This document shows, in pieces, positions 1 to 6,756 of a stretch of DNA of 44,469 nucleotides. This DNA is from Eubacteriales bacterium (GTDB lineage Bacteria; Bacillota; Clostridia; Peptostreptococcales; Anaerovoracaceae): positions 1 to 44,469 of the forward strand of contig JAQXJR010000037.1 of assembly GCA_029009055.1 (NCBI GenBank). Reading direction: 5' to 3'. Both the position numbers and the translations under genes were made by a program. How positions within the stretch are numbered: the first letter of the stretch is position 1; every line of letters starts with the position of its first letter. The notes below the pieces were generated by a model. That model had not been told where the DNA came from. It saw only the letters and a program-made list of their open reading frames with translations, and did no database searches.

Positions 1-46
1 AAATGGAACAGAAAAAATTCCGGACGCAACTGTGCGGCGATCTCGA

Positions 47-77
47 CTCCCCTCATAGCAGGGGAGCCGAAAAAAAT
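47..77. other. Hairpin near the left window edge
   Basis: A seven-base-pair stem (CTCCCCT with AGGGGAG, loop CATAGC) can be extended by flanking TCG/CGA. Neither strand has a T-run directly after it, so I do not call a terminator. Bases 1-150 otherwise show only a short direct repeat (GTGGGTCTGA near 111 and 129) and no gene. Confidence 0.4.
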
Positions 78-150
78 CCCAGATTTTTTCCCAGATCATA
101 TGGCTTCAGGTGGGTCTGAGAGGGTTTGTGTGGGTCTGAAAAAAGGCACA

Positions 151-181
151 AAAAAATCCGCTGGCCATTGAAATCAGCGGA
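151..181 (-). terminator. Second terminator downstream of tmRNA
   Basis: On the minus strand TCCGCTG and CAGCGGA pair around an 11-base loop, and the stem is followed by a run of six to seven T. It backs up the terminator at 196-223, so tmRNA appears to have tandem terminators. Confidence 0.65.
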
Positions 182-195
182 ATTCGTTGCAATGT

Positions 196-223
196 AAAAG
201 GTTCAGAGTTTTGCCTCTGAACC
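196..223 (-). terminator. ssrA: Rho-independent terminator of tmRNA
   Basis: On the minus strand a perfect nine-base-pair stem (GGTTCAGAG/CTCTGAACC) with a six-base loop is followed by TTTT. It begins nine bases after the CCA end of tmRNA. Confidence 0.85.
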
Positions 224-231
224 CCAAAAAA

Positions 232-584
232 TGGTGGAGATGAGGAGAGTCGAACTCCTGTCCGAAAATATTTCCGGGGCACTTTCTCCGAACGCAGCTG
301 CTGATTTACATTCGCTCGTCATAACGTCCGGCAGCAAGCTTCATGACTTACTATCCCGTAGGTTCTCGTCAGCTACGGGAGTTGCTGACGGGTTTCCCCA
401 CATGATCGATGCCAGTGCCTCCGCCTATGGGTGAACGGAGCTGACAACGCGGCTGCTTAGGCAGCGAGTGCGTAATTGTTATTTTCTTTAGCGTTTAAAA
501 TTTAACGGCCAGTTTTAACGTAGATTTGGCGACTACGGTTCGCTTATGCCGATTCCATATCCCCGTCGAAACCTTTACATCCCC
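232..584 (-). ncRNA. ssrA: Transfer-messenger RNA (tmRNA)
   Basis: This RNA acts as both alanyl-tRNA and mRNA in trans-translation, freeing stalled ribosomes and tagging the unfinished protein for degradation. The minus strand starts GGGGATG, continues with the hallmark GGTTTCGACGGGGAT, and ends with a T-arm (GTTCGACTC) and CATCTCCACCA. The 5' GGGGAUG pairs with the 3' CAUCUCC as acceptor stem, which fixes both ends and gives 353 nt. Inside, a reading frame resumes at GCT (490-492) and ends at TAA (457-459). It encodes AKENNNYALAA, so the tag is (A)AKENNNYALAA with the usual ALAA degron. The partner gene smpB lies just upstream on the same strand. No convincing promoter was identified; a TATAAT at 641-646 (minus) has a weak -35. 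Confidence 0.97.
457..492 (-). other. ssrA: tmRNA tag-peptide reading frame
   Basis: Twelve codons from resume codon GCT to TAA encode A-K-E-N-N-N-Y-A-L-A-A. The -ALAA end matches the conserved ClpXP-type degron. The resume codon follows the sequence UAAAC. The choice of GCT as resume codon rests on family resemblance. Confidence 0.85.
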
Positions 585-706
585 GCGAGTTTATGCTTGA
601 ACTATATTTATATCACAAACAGAACTATCGTTCCAGTCTTATTATACCCGTCCGAGTGGTTTTTAATCCCTTTTCGTTTTTAATTCGCTTCCAGTATAGG
701 TTTCCC

Positions 707-764
707 AGCAAAGCCAACCCGAGCACGGGCGTGCTCGGAGAGCCCTATCGCCTCCGGCTTTGCT
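707..764. repeat. Intergenic repeat with AGCAAAGCC/GGCTTTGCT ends
   Basis: This 58-bp element has perfect nine-base inverted ends and holds a perfect internal hairpin at 719-738 (CCGAGCAC/GTGCTCGG, loop GGGC). It lies between smpB and tmRNA. It belongs to a family seen at many gene junctions in this window. Confidence 0.7.
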
Positions 765-781
765 AGAGAACAAAAGCTCGC

Positions 782-834
782 TCGGTGCTCGCAAAGCAAA
801 ATGTATGCAAAGCCAGCACTAAATCGGTGCTCGC
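782..834. repeat. Degenerate copy of the GCAAAGC repeat
   Basis: This segment has two GCAAAGC motifs (791-797, 807-813) flanked by a perfect 11-base direct repeat TCGGTGCTCGC at 782-792 and 824-834. It lies just after the smpB stop codon. It looks like a decayed or nested copy of the element at 707-764. Confidence 0.5.
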
Positions 835-846
835 CTGCGATACCAA

Positions 847-1314
847 TCATCCCCGGCTCTTTATAGCTCGATCAATCTTCCTGACGGCATCTTTCTTAGC
901 CATATCGTCTCTCTTATCGTAGAGCTTCTTACCGCGGGCTACCGCGATCTCCAGTTTTGCCAGACCCTTAGAATTAATATACATCTTAAGAGGAACGATG
1001 GTAGTTCCCTGGAGCTTTACGGACTCCAGCATCTTTCGGATCTCCTTCTTATGAAGCAGGAGGCGGCGCGGCCTGAGCGGGTCCACGTTAAAGCGGTTAC
1101 CCATCTCGTATGGGCTGATGTTCATGCCGTAGACGATCATCTCGCCATTCTCTATGCGGCAGTAAGCCTCTTTCACGCTGACCTTGCCGGCGCGGACGGA
1201 CTTAATCTCCGTTCCGGTGAGCTCGATCCCGGCTTCGTATGTCTCATCTATGAAATAATCGTGGCGGGCTTTCTTATTATTAGCCACCAACTTACTTTGT
1301 TCTTTTTTCGCCAT
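847..1314 (-). CDS. smpB: SsrA-binding protein SmpB
   Basis: SmpB binds the tRNA-like end of tmRNA and carries it into the A site of stalled ribosomes. The 155-residue length is normal for the family. Recognisable are the OB-fold core with the stretch [16 protein letters not shown] near residues 24-39, the RNA-binding region around YGMNISPYE, and the basic C-terminal tail ([22 protein letters not shown], from about residue 134) that threads into the mRNA channel. It stands immediately upstream of tmRNA on the same strand, the classic arrangement. The start ATG at 1314 gives the typical MAKK N-terminus. Confidence 0.97.
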   Translation of the reverse strand: MAKKEQSKLVANNKKARHDYFIDETYEAGIELTGTEIKSVRAGKVSVKEAYCRIENGEMIVYGMNISPYEMGNRFNVDPLRPRRLLLHKKEIRKMLESVKLQGTTIVPLKMYINSKGLAKLEIAVARGKKLYDKRDDMAKKDAVRKIDRAIKSRG

Positions 1315-1491
1315 TATTCACCTTATTTTTTATAAATGAAAACGCGTCCTGTTTTGGACGAGCCAAAATGCCCGTGTCCATGCTGGCTGGCTCAAGCATG
1401 ACCGTGATCCTGCTCTCTGTGCCCAGCATGCTAGTGGTCCTGCGGGCTGGCCCCGGCTGCGGCCTGATCGGCTTTGCTCGAGGGAGGAAAG
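1315..1491. other. Spacer between signal peptidase and smpB with one GGCTTTGCT motif
   Basis: This is 177 bases without a gene. It holds several imperfect repeats of GCTGG and CATGC and one GGCTTTGCT end motif at 1470-1478, just after the signal peptidase stop on the minus strand. No clear promoter or terminator was recognised. Confidence 0.4.
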
Positions 1492-2001
1492 CTAGGATAT
1501 CCTGCCCATCTTAGAGAGTGGGGAAAGTCTGAATATTACCTTACCCTTAATGTCGGCGCCCTGAATGCAGCCGACGTCCGAGCTGCGGCTGTCCAGGCTC
1601 TTCAGGCGGTTATCGCCCATGCAGAAATACTCGCCCTTTCCGACCGTTATACTCACATCGCCGTTCGTCGTGCCATCCTTCGTGTACGACTGGTCCTGGA
1701 CCTTACCATTCACGTAGACCTTGCCGTCCCTTACGACGACTGTGTCGCCCGGCAGGCCTATGACGCGCTTTATCCAAAGCTGGCGCTTTCCGGACTTCGA
1801 TTTCTTCTTAGACCGGAAAACTATGACGTCGCCGCGTTTCGGCTCGTGGTTCTTATAGGCTTCTGTGCTGATGATCAGGTAATCGTTCTCCTTAAAATTC
1901 GGCAGCATGGAGACGCCGAACACCCGGGTCGGCTGGAAAAACTGCAGTCCGATCAGGAAGACGACCGCCATAATTCCGATTTCTTTAACTGTATCCTTCA
2001 A
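1492..2001 (-). CDS. lepB: Type I signal peptidase (first copy)
   Basis: This membrane-bound serine/lysine protease cuts signal peptides from exported proteins on the outer face of the membrane. The 169-residue protein has one N-terminal membrane segment (about residues 9-22). The catalytic serine is Ser31 in GVSMLPNF and the catalytic lysine is Lys78 in IKRVIGLPGD. The conserved box MGDNRLKSLDSR appears near the C-terminus. It lies directly downstream of a second signal peptidase gene, separated by 186 bp of repeat-rich DNA. The two proteins share the same motifs but differ at the N-terminus, so this is an old duplication. The substrate split between them cannot be read from sequence. Confidence 0.95.
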   Translation of the reverse strand: MKDTVKEIGIMAVVFLIGLQFFQPTRVFGVSMLPNFKENDYLIISTEAYKNHEPKRGDVIVFRSKKKSKSGKRQLWIKRVIGLPGDTVVVRDGKVYVNGKVQDQSYTKDGTTNGDVSITVGKGEYFCMGDNRLKSLDSRSSDVGCIQGADIKGKVIFRLSPLSKMGRIS

Positions 2002-2048
2002 TTCATCCTCCGATAATTCAAGAGCGAATCAAAACTCACTGCTGGCAA

Positions 2049-2193
2049 AAGCAACTCCGGATGCGTTGCCACCCTTAGCGAACCAATGTTGGCAGCAAAC
2101 CAACGCTGTTCGCGAACCAACACCCACCGAAAACGCGAACGCCGGACTGCCGGCGCAGCCAGAGGCACCCGGGCCGGAAAAGCTTTGCTAATC
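2049..2193. repeat. Long GCAAAGC-type element with 17-bp tandem repeats
   Basis: The region between the two signal peptidase genes starts with GGCAAAAGC and ends with AAGCTTTGCTA, where the last bases overlap the stop codon of the second lepB. Inside are three tandem 17-bp units at 2078-2094, 2095-2111 and 2112-2128, sharing a core GC(G/A)AACCAA. This is a degenerate member of the window-wide repeat family. Confidence 0.5.
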
Positions 2194-2811
2194 AGCCTTA
2201 TACGGATTCTCGACCTTACCGATGGTCTTAATAGGTAATAGTCTGAATACGACCTTACCCACGACCGCGCTCTCGTCGACGAGTCCGACCTTAGGGTCGC
2301 GGCTGTCCCGGCTGACCAGCCTGTTATCTCCCATGCAGAAGAGCTTCCCCTTCGGCACTTTCACGGTCATGTCGCCGTCTGTGTACTGGTCATTCGTATA
2401 GCTCTGGTCGTCGACGTCGCCGTTTATGAAGACCTCGCCGTCCTCGATCTGGACAGTGTCTCCCGGCCGGCCGACCACGCGCTTAATGAGCAGCTTCGTC
2501 TTCCCGTCATCCGTCTTCAGCTTCGACTTAAAAACTATGACGTCGCCCTTAGCCGGCTCCTTCGCCTTATAAGCCAGCCTGTAGACGAGCAGGTAATCGT
2601 TATTATGAAAATTCGGCTCCATGGAATATTCCTGGACTATAGTCGGCTTAAGTATCTGCGTGAACAGTAAGGCGATCACGAGCGCTATAGCGAAGTCTCT
2701 GACCAGCTCTATTATCACGCCCTTCGCGCCGCCTTTCTTATCGTCCTTATCTCCGCCCTTATCCTCCGGCTCCTCGCCGGCTTCCATGGGCTTATTCTCA
2801 TTATCTTCCAT
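2188..2811 (-). CDS. lepB: Type I signal peptidase (second copy, acidic N-terminus)
   Basis: This signal peptidase I has 207 residues. It differs from its neighbour by a highly charged cytoplasmic extension of about 30 residues, rich in Glu, Asp, Lys and Gly, before the single membrane segment (about residues 37-53). The catalytic serine is Ser63 in EYSMEPNF and the catalytic lysine is Lys110 in IKRVVGRPGD. The MGDNRLVSRDSR box follows. It precedes the first copy on the minus strand, so the pair may be co-transcribed. Its stop codon TAG is also the first base triplet of a TAGCAAAGC repeat end. Confidence 0.95.
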   Translation of the reverse strand: MEDNENKPMEAGEEPEDKGGDKDDKKGGAKGVIIELVRDFAIALVIALLFTQILKPTIVQEYSMEPNFHNNDYLLVYRLAYKAKEPAKGDVIVFKSKLKTDDGKTKLLIKRVVGRPGDTVQIEDGEVFINGDVDDQSYTNDQYTDGDMTVKVPKGKLFCMGDNRLVSRDSRDPKVGLVDESAVVGKVVFRLLPIKTIGKVENPYKAD

Positions 2812-2858
2812 TAAAACTCTCCATTTCTCAATTCATCATTCCCGGTTGTCACCGCCCC

Positions 2859-2867
2859 AGCAAAGCC
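2859..2867. repeat. Half-site of the GCAAAGC repeat
   Basis: A single AGCAAAGCC end motif is followed by CATCCCGGCGCCG. It lies between the pseudouridine synthase stop and the second lepB start. No matching GGCTTTGCT end was found nearby. Confidence 0.35.
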
Positions 2868-2928
2868 ATCCCGGCGCCGCTAGATTCTATCCGCTCAGAC
2901 CAGTCTGACGCAACCCGAGCACCCATTT

Positions 2929-3942
2929 CTAATACATCCTATCGATTATGCTCCTAAACTGCTCCGGAGGTTCTGACTTCCAGGACTTCCCGTTCAGATA
3001 GTCGAAACCATCACCGCAGTCATCGAATGTCAGCTTATAGGCGTGTAAAAGCTGGGTGGTTATGCCGAAATCAGCCTTAAAGCAGTCGTTGATCTTCTTA
3101 TCTCCGTATTTAATATCTCCTGCCAGAGGGTGACCGTCAGCCGCGAGCTGAGCTCTGATCTGGTGGGTCCTGCCCGTCATAAGCTCTATCTCTACCAGCG
3201 TGAATACCTGCTTAGAGGAAAAGCCCCGGATCCTGCCTGTCTTAAGAGGTCTGACCCTCGTTACCATGGATTTTTCACGGGCCTGGCCATCAGGCTTCAC
3301 GTCAGCTTCACCTTCTCCGACTATTATAGTCCTGTTGGCTACCTCATCTCTTACCATGGAGTCTCTGAGCTCCAGAGGGCCGTCTATCCTGCCCTTAACC
3401 AGGGCCAGGTAGTATTTACCTATGGAGACGCGGTCACGGATCATGGCGGAGAACTTCCGCTGGGCGTCGTAATTCTTACAGAATATGACGAGACCGCTCG
3501 TATTCCTGTCCAGCCTGTTAACAGGCGCGGGCGAATAGACAGAGTCAGCCGCCGGATCGTAGGCGCCTTCCTCTATGAGATATGAAAGGACCTGATTCGC
3601 TAGATGATTCTTCTTCTCTGTGCCGTCACCGTGGGTCAGAAGGCCTCGCGGCTTATTGACTATGATTATGGAATCATCTTCGTATATGACAGAGAACTGC
3701 TTTTTAGCCTTACCCCGGCGGCGGGTGGTCTTAAACTCCCGGAACTTATCGTCTGTGAGATAGACAGAGACCACATCGCCTTCTGCCAGAACATAATCGC
3801 CCGAGACCCTCTTCCCGTTAACCTTAATATCCTTACGGATCATCTTATATATCAGGGTCAGAGGGGCCGCGGAGAAATATTTCCTGAGGAATTTATCCAG
3901 CCTTCTGCCGGTTTCGTTTTTCGTAATTTCTATTTTCTGCAT
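2929..3942 (-). CDS. RluA-family pseudouridine synthase
   Basis: The enzyme isomerises uridine to pseudouridine in RNA, most likely 23S rRNA. With the start at 3942 it has 337 residues. An S4-like RNA-binding domain covers about residues 1-65, and the synthase domain follows with the signature RLDRNTSG, where Asp145 is the catalytic residue (asparagine replaces the usual histidine before RLD). The open frame runs further upstream to 4161, but that extension is antisense to a plus-strand gene and has no family resemblance, so I chose MQKIEIT. There is no Shine-Dalgarno sequence. A strong promoter places transcription start within a few bases of the ATG, so the mRNA may be leaderless. The exact target uridine cannot be told. 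Confidence 0.9.
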   Translation of the reverse strand: MQKIEITKNETGRRLDKFLRKYFSAAPLTLIYKMIRKDIKVNGKRVSGDYVLAEGDVVSVYLTDDKFREFKTTRRRGKAKKQFSVIYEDDSIIIVNKPRGLLTHGDGTEKKNHLANQVLSYLIEEGAYDPAADSVYSPAPVNRLDRNTSGLVIFCKNYDAQRKFSAMIRDRVSIGKYYLALVKGRIDGPLELRDSMVRDEVANRTIIVGEGEADVKPDGQAREKSMVTRVRPLKTGRIRGFSSKQVFTLVEIELMTGRTHQIRAQLAADGHPLAGDIKYGDKKINDCFKADFGITTQLLHAYKLTFDDCGDGFDYLNGKSWKSEPPEQFRSIIDRMY

Positions 3943-3951
3943 AGTAGAATA

Positions 3952-3980
3952 ATTATACAACCTATCATCAGGTAAAGCAA
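3952..3980 (-). promoter_or_regulatory. Promoter of the pseudouridine synthase
   Basis: On the minus strand a -35 TTGCTT (3975-3980) and a perfect -10 TATAAT (3952-3957) are 17 bp apart. Only nine bases separate the -10 from the ATG at 3942, so the transcript would have a leader of about 0-3 nt. Confidence 0.7.
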
Positions 3981-3984
3981 AAAA

Positions 3985-4013
3985 TTGTTCTTTAACTCTA
4001 ATTATGTTAGAAT
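3985..4013 (+). promoter_or_regulatory. Divergent promoter for the small membrane protein and fba
   Basis: On the plus strand TTGTTC (3985-3990) and TAGAAT (4008-4013) are 17 bp apart. Its -35 lies four bases from the -35 of the divergent promoter at 3952-3980, so the two may interfere or be regulated together. Confidence 0.6.
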
Positions 4014-4041
4014 TAGGTGATTGATCATGGAGGAGCATTAC

Positions 4042-4215
4042 ATGAAGAGAAAGAAAACATTTAAAGATTTCCTGTATGAGAATAACGACGTGATCCTGGC
4101 GGTCGCGATCCTGGTCGTCACCGGGCTCATCGTAGTCTGGAGACTGGGCGTTATCATGCATTACCCGGAGACCATAGATATAAACAGTTCAACACAGACC
4201 GAGCAGCAGAAATAG
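4042..4215 (+). CDS. Small single-pass membrane protein, function unknown
   Basis: I do not recognise a named family. The 57-residue product begins MKRKKTFKDF, has one hydrophobic segment at about residues 18-38, and ends in a short polar tail (NSSTQTEQQK). The frame also has ATGs at 4021 and 4027. However, GGAGGA at 4029-4034 lies seven bases before the ATG at 4042, which makes that the start. The basic N-terminus before the membrane segment suggests the C-terminal tail faces outward. It is 53 bp upstream of fba and shares its strand, so co-transcription is likely. The start of the divergent pseudouridine synthase lies about 100 bp away. Confidence 0.7.
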   Translation: MKRKKTFKDFLYENNDVILAVAILVVTGLIVVWRLGVIMHYPETIDINSSTQTEQQK

Positions 4216-4268
4216 CCCGGCTGAGCCATATTAAACCATTATAAATCCAAGGAAAGCGAGGAATCGGC

Positions 4269-5201
4269 ATGGCATTGATCACAACTAAGGAAATGTTCGC
4301 TAAGGCACTCAACAGCGATTACGCTGTCGGAGCTTTCAACATCAATAATATGGAGATCGTACAGGGTATCGTAGACGCCGCTAAGGCTGAGAACGCGCCT
4401 GTCATCCTCCAGGCTTCAGCAGGAGCCAGAAAGTACGCCAGACCGGCATACATGAAGAAACTGGTAGAAGCCGCTATAGAAGACACAGGAATAGACGTAG
4501 TCCTCCACCTGGACCACGGCGCTGACTTCGAAATTTGCAAAGACTGCGTAGACAGCGGATTCACATCGGTCATGTACGATGGATCTAAGCATCCGTTCGA
4601 AGAGAACATTAAGGTAACTAAACAGGTCGTAGAATACGCTCACGACCACGGCGTAGTAGTAGAAGCTGAGCTCGGTAAGCTGGCAGGAGTAGAGGACGCT
4701 GTAAACGTAGCTGCCAGAGACGCTACATTCACAGACCCTGAGGAAGCGGCTGAGTTCGTTGAGAGAACAGGCGTAGACTCACTGGCAGTAGCCATCGGAA
4801 CCAGCCACGGCGCTTATAAATTTAAGGGCACACCTTACCTGGATTTCGAGAGACTGCAGAAGATCCACGAGATCATTCCTGACACACCTCTGGTCCTCCA
4901 CGGCGCTTCATCCGTACCACAGGAGTTCGTAGAGCTCTGCAATAAGTACGGCGGAAACGTTCCTGGAGCTCAGGGCGTTCCTGAAGATATGCTGACAGAA
5001 GCAGCTAAGCACGGAGTTTGTAAGATAAACGTAGATACAGACCTGAGGCTGGCTATGACAGCTGAGATCAGAAGGGTCATGGTAGAGCATCCGGAAGAGT
5101 TCGACCCTCGTAAGTACCTGGGCCCTGGCCGCGAAGCCATCATGAAGATGGTCCAGCATAAGATGAGAGACGTAATGCTGTGCTCAGGTAAGGCTCTCTA
5201 G
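4269..5201 (+). CDS. fba: Class II fructose-1,6-bisphosphate aldolase
   Basis: This zinc-dependent glycolytic enzyme interconverts fructose 1,6-bisphosphate with dihydroxyacetone phosphate and glyceraldehyde 3-phosphate. The 310-residue length fits the family. Visible motifs are VVLHLDHGAD, with catalytic Asp82 and zinc ligand His83, GTSHGAYKF with a second metal histidine, LHGASSVP with the third, and the phosphate-binding INVDTDLR. The start has the ribosome binding site GAGGAA five bases before ATG. Codon choice is strongly biased: all 13 pyrimidine-ending codons before AAG end in T. A terminator follows at 5253-5289. Confidence 0.97.
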   Translation: MALITTKEMFAKALNSDYAVGAFNINNMEIVQGIVDAAKAENAPVILQASAGARKYARPAYMKKLVEAAIEDTGIDVVLHLDHGADFEICKDCVDSGFTSVMYDGSKHPFEENIKVTKQVVEYAHDHGVVVEAELGKLAGVEDAVNVAARDATFTDPEEAAEFVERTGVDSLAVAIGTSHGAYKFKGTPYLDFERLQKIHEIIPDTPLVLHGASSVPQEFVELCNKYGGNVPGAQGVPEDMLTEAAKHGVCKINVDTDLRLAMTAEIRRVMVEHPEEFDPRKYLGPGREAIMKMVQHKMRDVMLCSGKAL

Positions 5202-5212
5202 TCTTTACTTAT

Positions 5213-5296
5213 AGCAAAGTCGAATCGGCGTATTTTTCTCTGAATAATAAATACGGCTCGGAAGGCGGAAGCCAACCGGGCCGTTTTTTCTTTGCT
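5213..5296. repeat. GCAAAGC-type repeat enclosing the fba terminator
   Basis: AGCAAAG at 5213-5219 and CTTTGCT at 5290-5296 form inverted ends around the fba terminator. This copy shows the repeat and a working terminator in one unit between convergent genes. Confidence 0.5.
5253..5289 (+). terminator. fba: Rho-independent terminator of fba
   Basis: ACGGCTCGG (5253-5261) pairs with CCGGGCCGT (5276-5284) with one G-U pair, followed by TTTTTT. On the minus strand the same stem is followed by ATTTATTATT, so it may also act weakly for pncB. Confidence 0.85.
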
Positions 5297-5315
5297 GTAA
5301 AATAGCGGGATGGGC

Positions 5316-6743
5316 TTAACCCAGCTCGTTTATCATGTCGTTCTTCAGGTCGAAGAGCTTCTGAGACAGGTCGACATAGTATGTCTGCGGGTTCTCGAAG
5401 CGGAGTGTCTCTTCCCAGATCGTCTCCATCTGGTCGTGGCAGTACTTCTTAACCGTCTCGATGTCAGGCTTCTCGTACACGCGGACGCCGCCCTTAAATA
5501 TCTGCTCCTGGAGCTCGCGGACGTGGTAGTTAGTGAGTGTCTTCTTCTTCCAGACAGCGTTAGGGTCGAAAATCGTGTATGGGCTGCCGTCCGGCGTCTC
5601 CTCATCGCGGAGGGCCACAACATCAGCCAGGGCCTTACCGGATTCGTTATCGTAGAACCTGAATATCTTCTTAAAGCCCGGGTTCGTGATCTTGGCCGTG
5701 TTCTCGGATATCTTGATCTTCGGGATGATCTGCCCGTCTTTCTCTACGGCAGCCAGCTTATATACGGCTCCGAAAACAGGGTCAGACTTAGCTGTTATCA
5801 TTCTTTCGCCTACTCCGAATGAGTCTATCTGGGCGCCTTCCATGATGACGTCGCGGATGAGGTACTCGTCGAGGGCGTTGGAAGCCGTGATCTTACAAGC
5901 CTGAAGACCTGCCTCGTCCAGCATCTTCCTCGCCTGCTTCGTCAGGTAAGCGATATCACCGGAGTCGATCCTAATGCCCATGTTCTTAGGCTTTTCTTCC
6001 TTAAATACCTTAATAGCGTTAGGAACGCCCTGCTTCAGGACATTATACGTGTCGACCAGGAGCGTGCAGTTATCCGGGTATATCTTAGCGTAAGCCTTGA
6101 AGGCGTCGTATTCTGTCGGGAATGTCTGGATCCAGCTGTGGGCCATGGTGCCGAGCGCAGGAACGCCATAGTCTCTATCCGTTATGGTGCAGGCGGTTCC
6201 GCAGCAGCCGGCTATATATGTAGCTCTGGCTCCGTATATAGCGGCGGACGCTCCGTGAGCCCTTCTGGAACCGAACTCCATGACCGGACGACCCTGAGCG
6301 GCGCGGACTATACGGCTGGCCTTTGTCGCGATCAATGACTCGTGGTTCGTGAGCAGGAGCAGCATGGTCTCCAAGAACTGGGCCTGGACTACAGGTCCCC
6401 TGATAGTCATCACAGGCTCGTAAGGGAATATAGGCGTTCCCTCCGGAACCATCCAGACATCGCAGGCGAACTTGAAATTCTTAAGATAGTCCAAGTAGCC
6501 TTCTGAGAACATGTTCTTACTTCTAAGGTACTCTATGTCCTCGTCCGTGAATTCCAGGTTATCCAGGTAGTCTATAGCCTGGTCGACGCCTCCCATGAGC
6601 GCGTAGCCGCCATTATCAGGTATGTCTCTGAAGAACACGTCGAAATAGGCGATCTCATCCTTCATGCCCGACTCGAAATAACCGTTAGCCATGGTGATCT
6701 CATAGAAATCAGTAAGCATGGTCATGTTTTCTTCTTTAATCAT
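5316..6743 (-). CDS. pncB: Nicotinate phosphoribosyltransferase
   Basis: The enzyme joins nicotinate to PRPP, with ATP, to make nicotinate mononucleotide in NAD salvage. The 475-residue protein shows the family motifs EFGSRRAHG, GTMAHSW (with the histidine that is phosphorylated in this family), LLVDTYNV and RIDSGDI for phosphoribosyl binding. It begins MIKEENMTMLTDFYEITMANGY, typical of the Firmicute form. It lies 13 bp after the uvrA stop on the same strand and so is probably the last gene of a uvrB-uvrA-pncB transcript. Confidence 0.95.
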   Translation of the reverse strand: MIKEENMTMLTDFYEITMANGYFESGMKDEIAYFDVFFRDIPDNGGYALMGGVDQAIDYLDNLEFTDEDIEYLRSKNMFSEGYLDYLKNFKFACDVWMVPEGTPIFPYEPVMTIRGPVVQAQFLETMLLLLTNHESLIATKASRIVRAAQGRPVMEFGSRRAHGASAAIYGARATYIAGCCGTACTITDRDYGVPALGTMAHSWIQTFPTEYDAFKAYAKIYPDNCTLLVDTYNVLKQGVPNAIKVFKEEKPKNMGIRIDSGDIAYLTKQARKMLDEAGLQACKITASNALDEYLIRDVIMEGAQIDSFGVGERMITAKSDPVFGAVYKLAAVEKDGQIIPKIKISENTAKITNPGFKKIFRFYDNESGKALADVVALRDEETPDGSPYTIFDPNAVWKKKTLTNYHVRELQEQIFKGGVRVYEKPDIETVKKYCHDQMETIWEETLRFENPQTYYVDLSQKLFDLKNDMINELG

Positions 6744-6756
6744 TTCAATTCTCCTC

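Noticed and set aside
231-434. 67-codon plus-strand frame
   Set aside because: It is antisense to tmRNA.
3943-4161. N-terminal extension of the pseudouridine synthase frame
   Set aside because: It overlaps antisense to a plus-strand gene with a good ribosome binding site, lies upstream of the likely promoter, and has no family resemblance.
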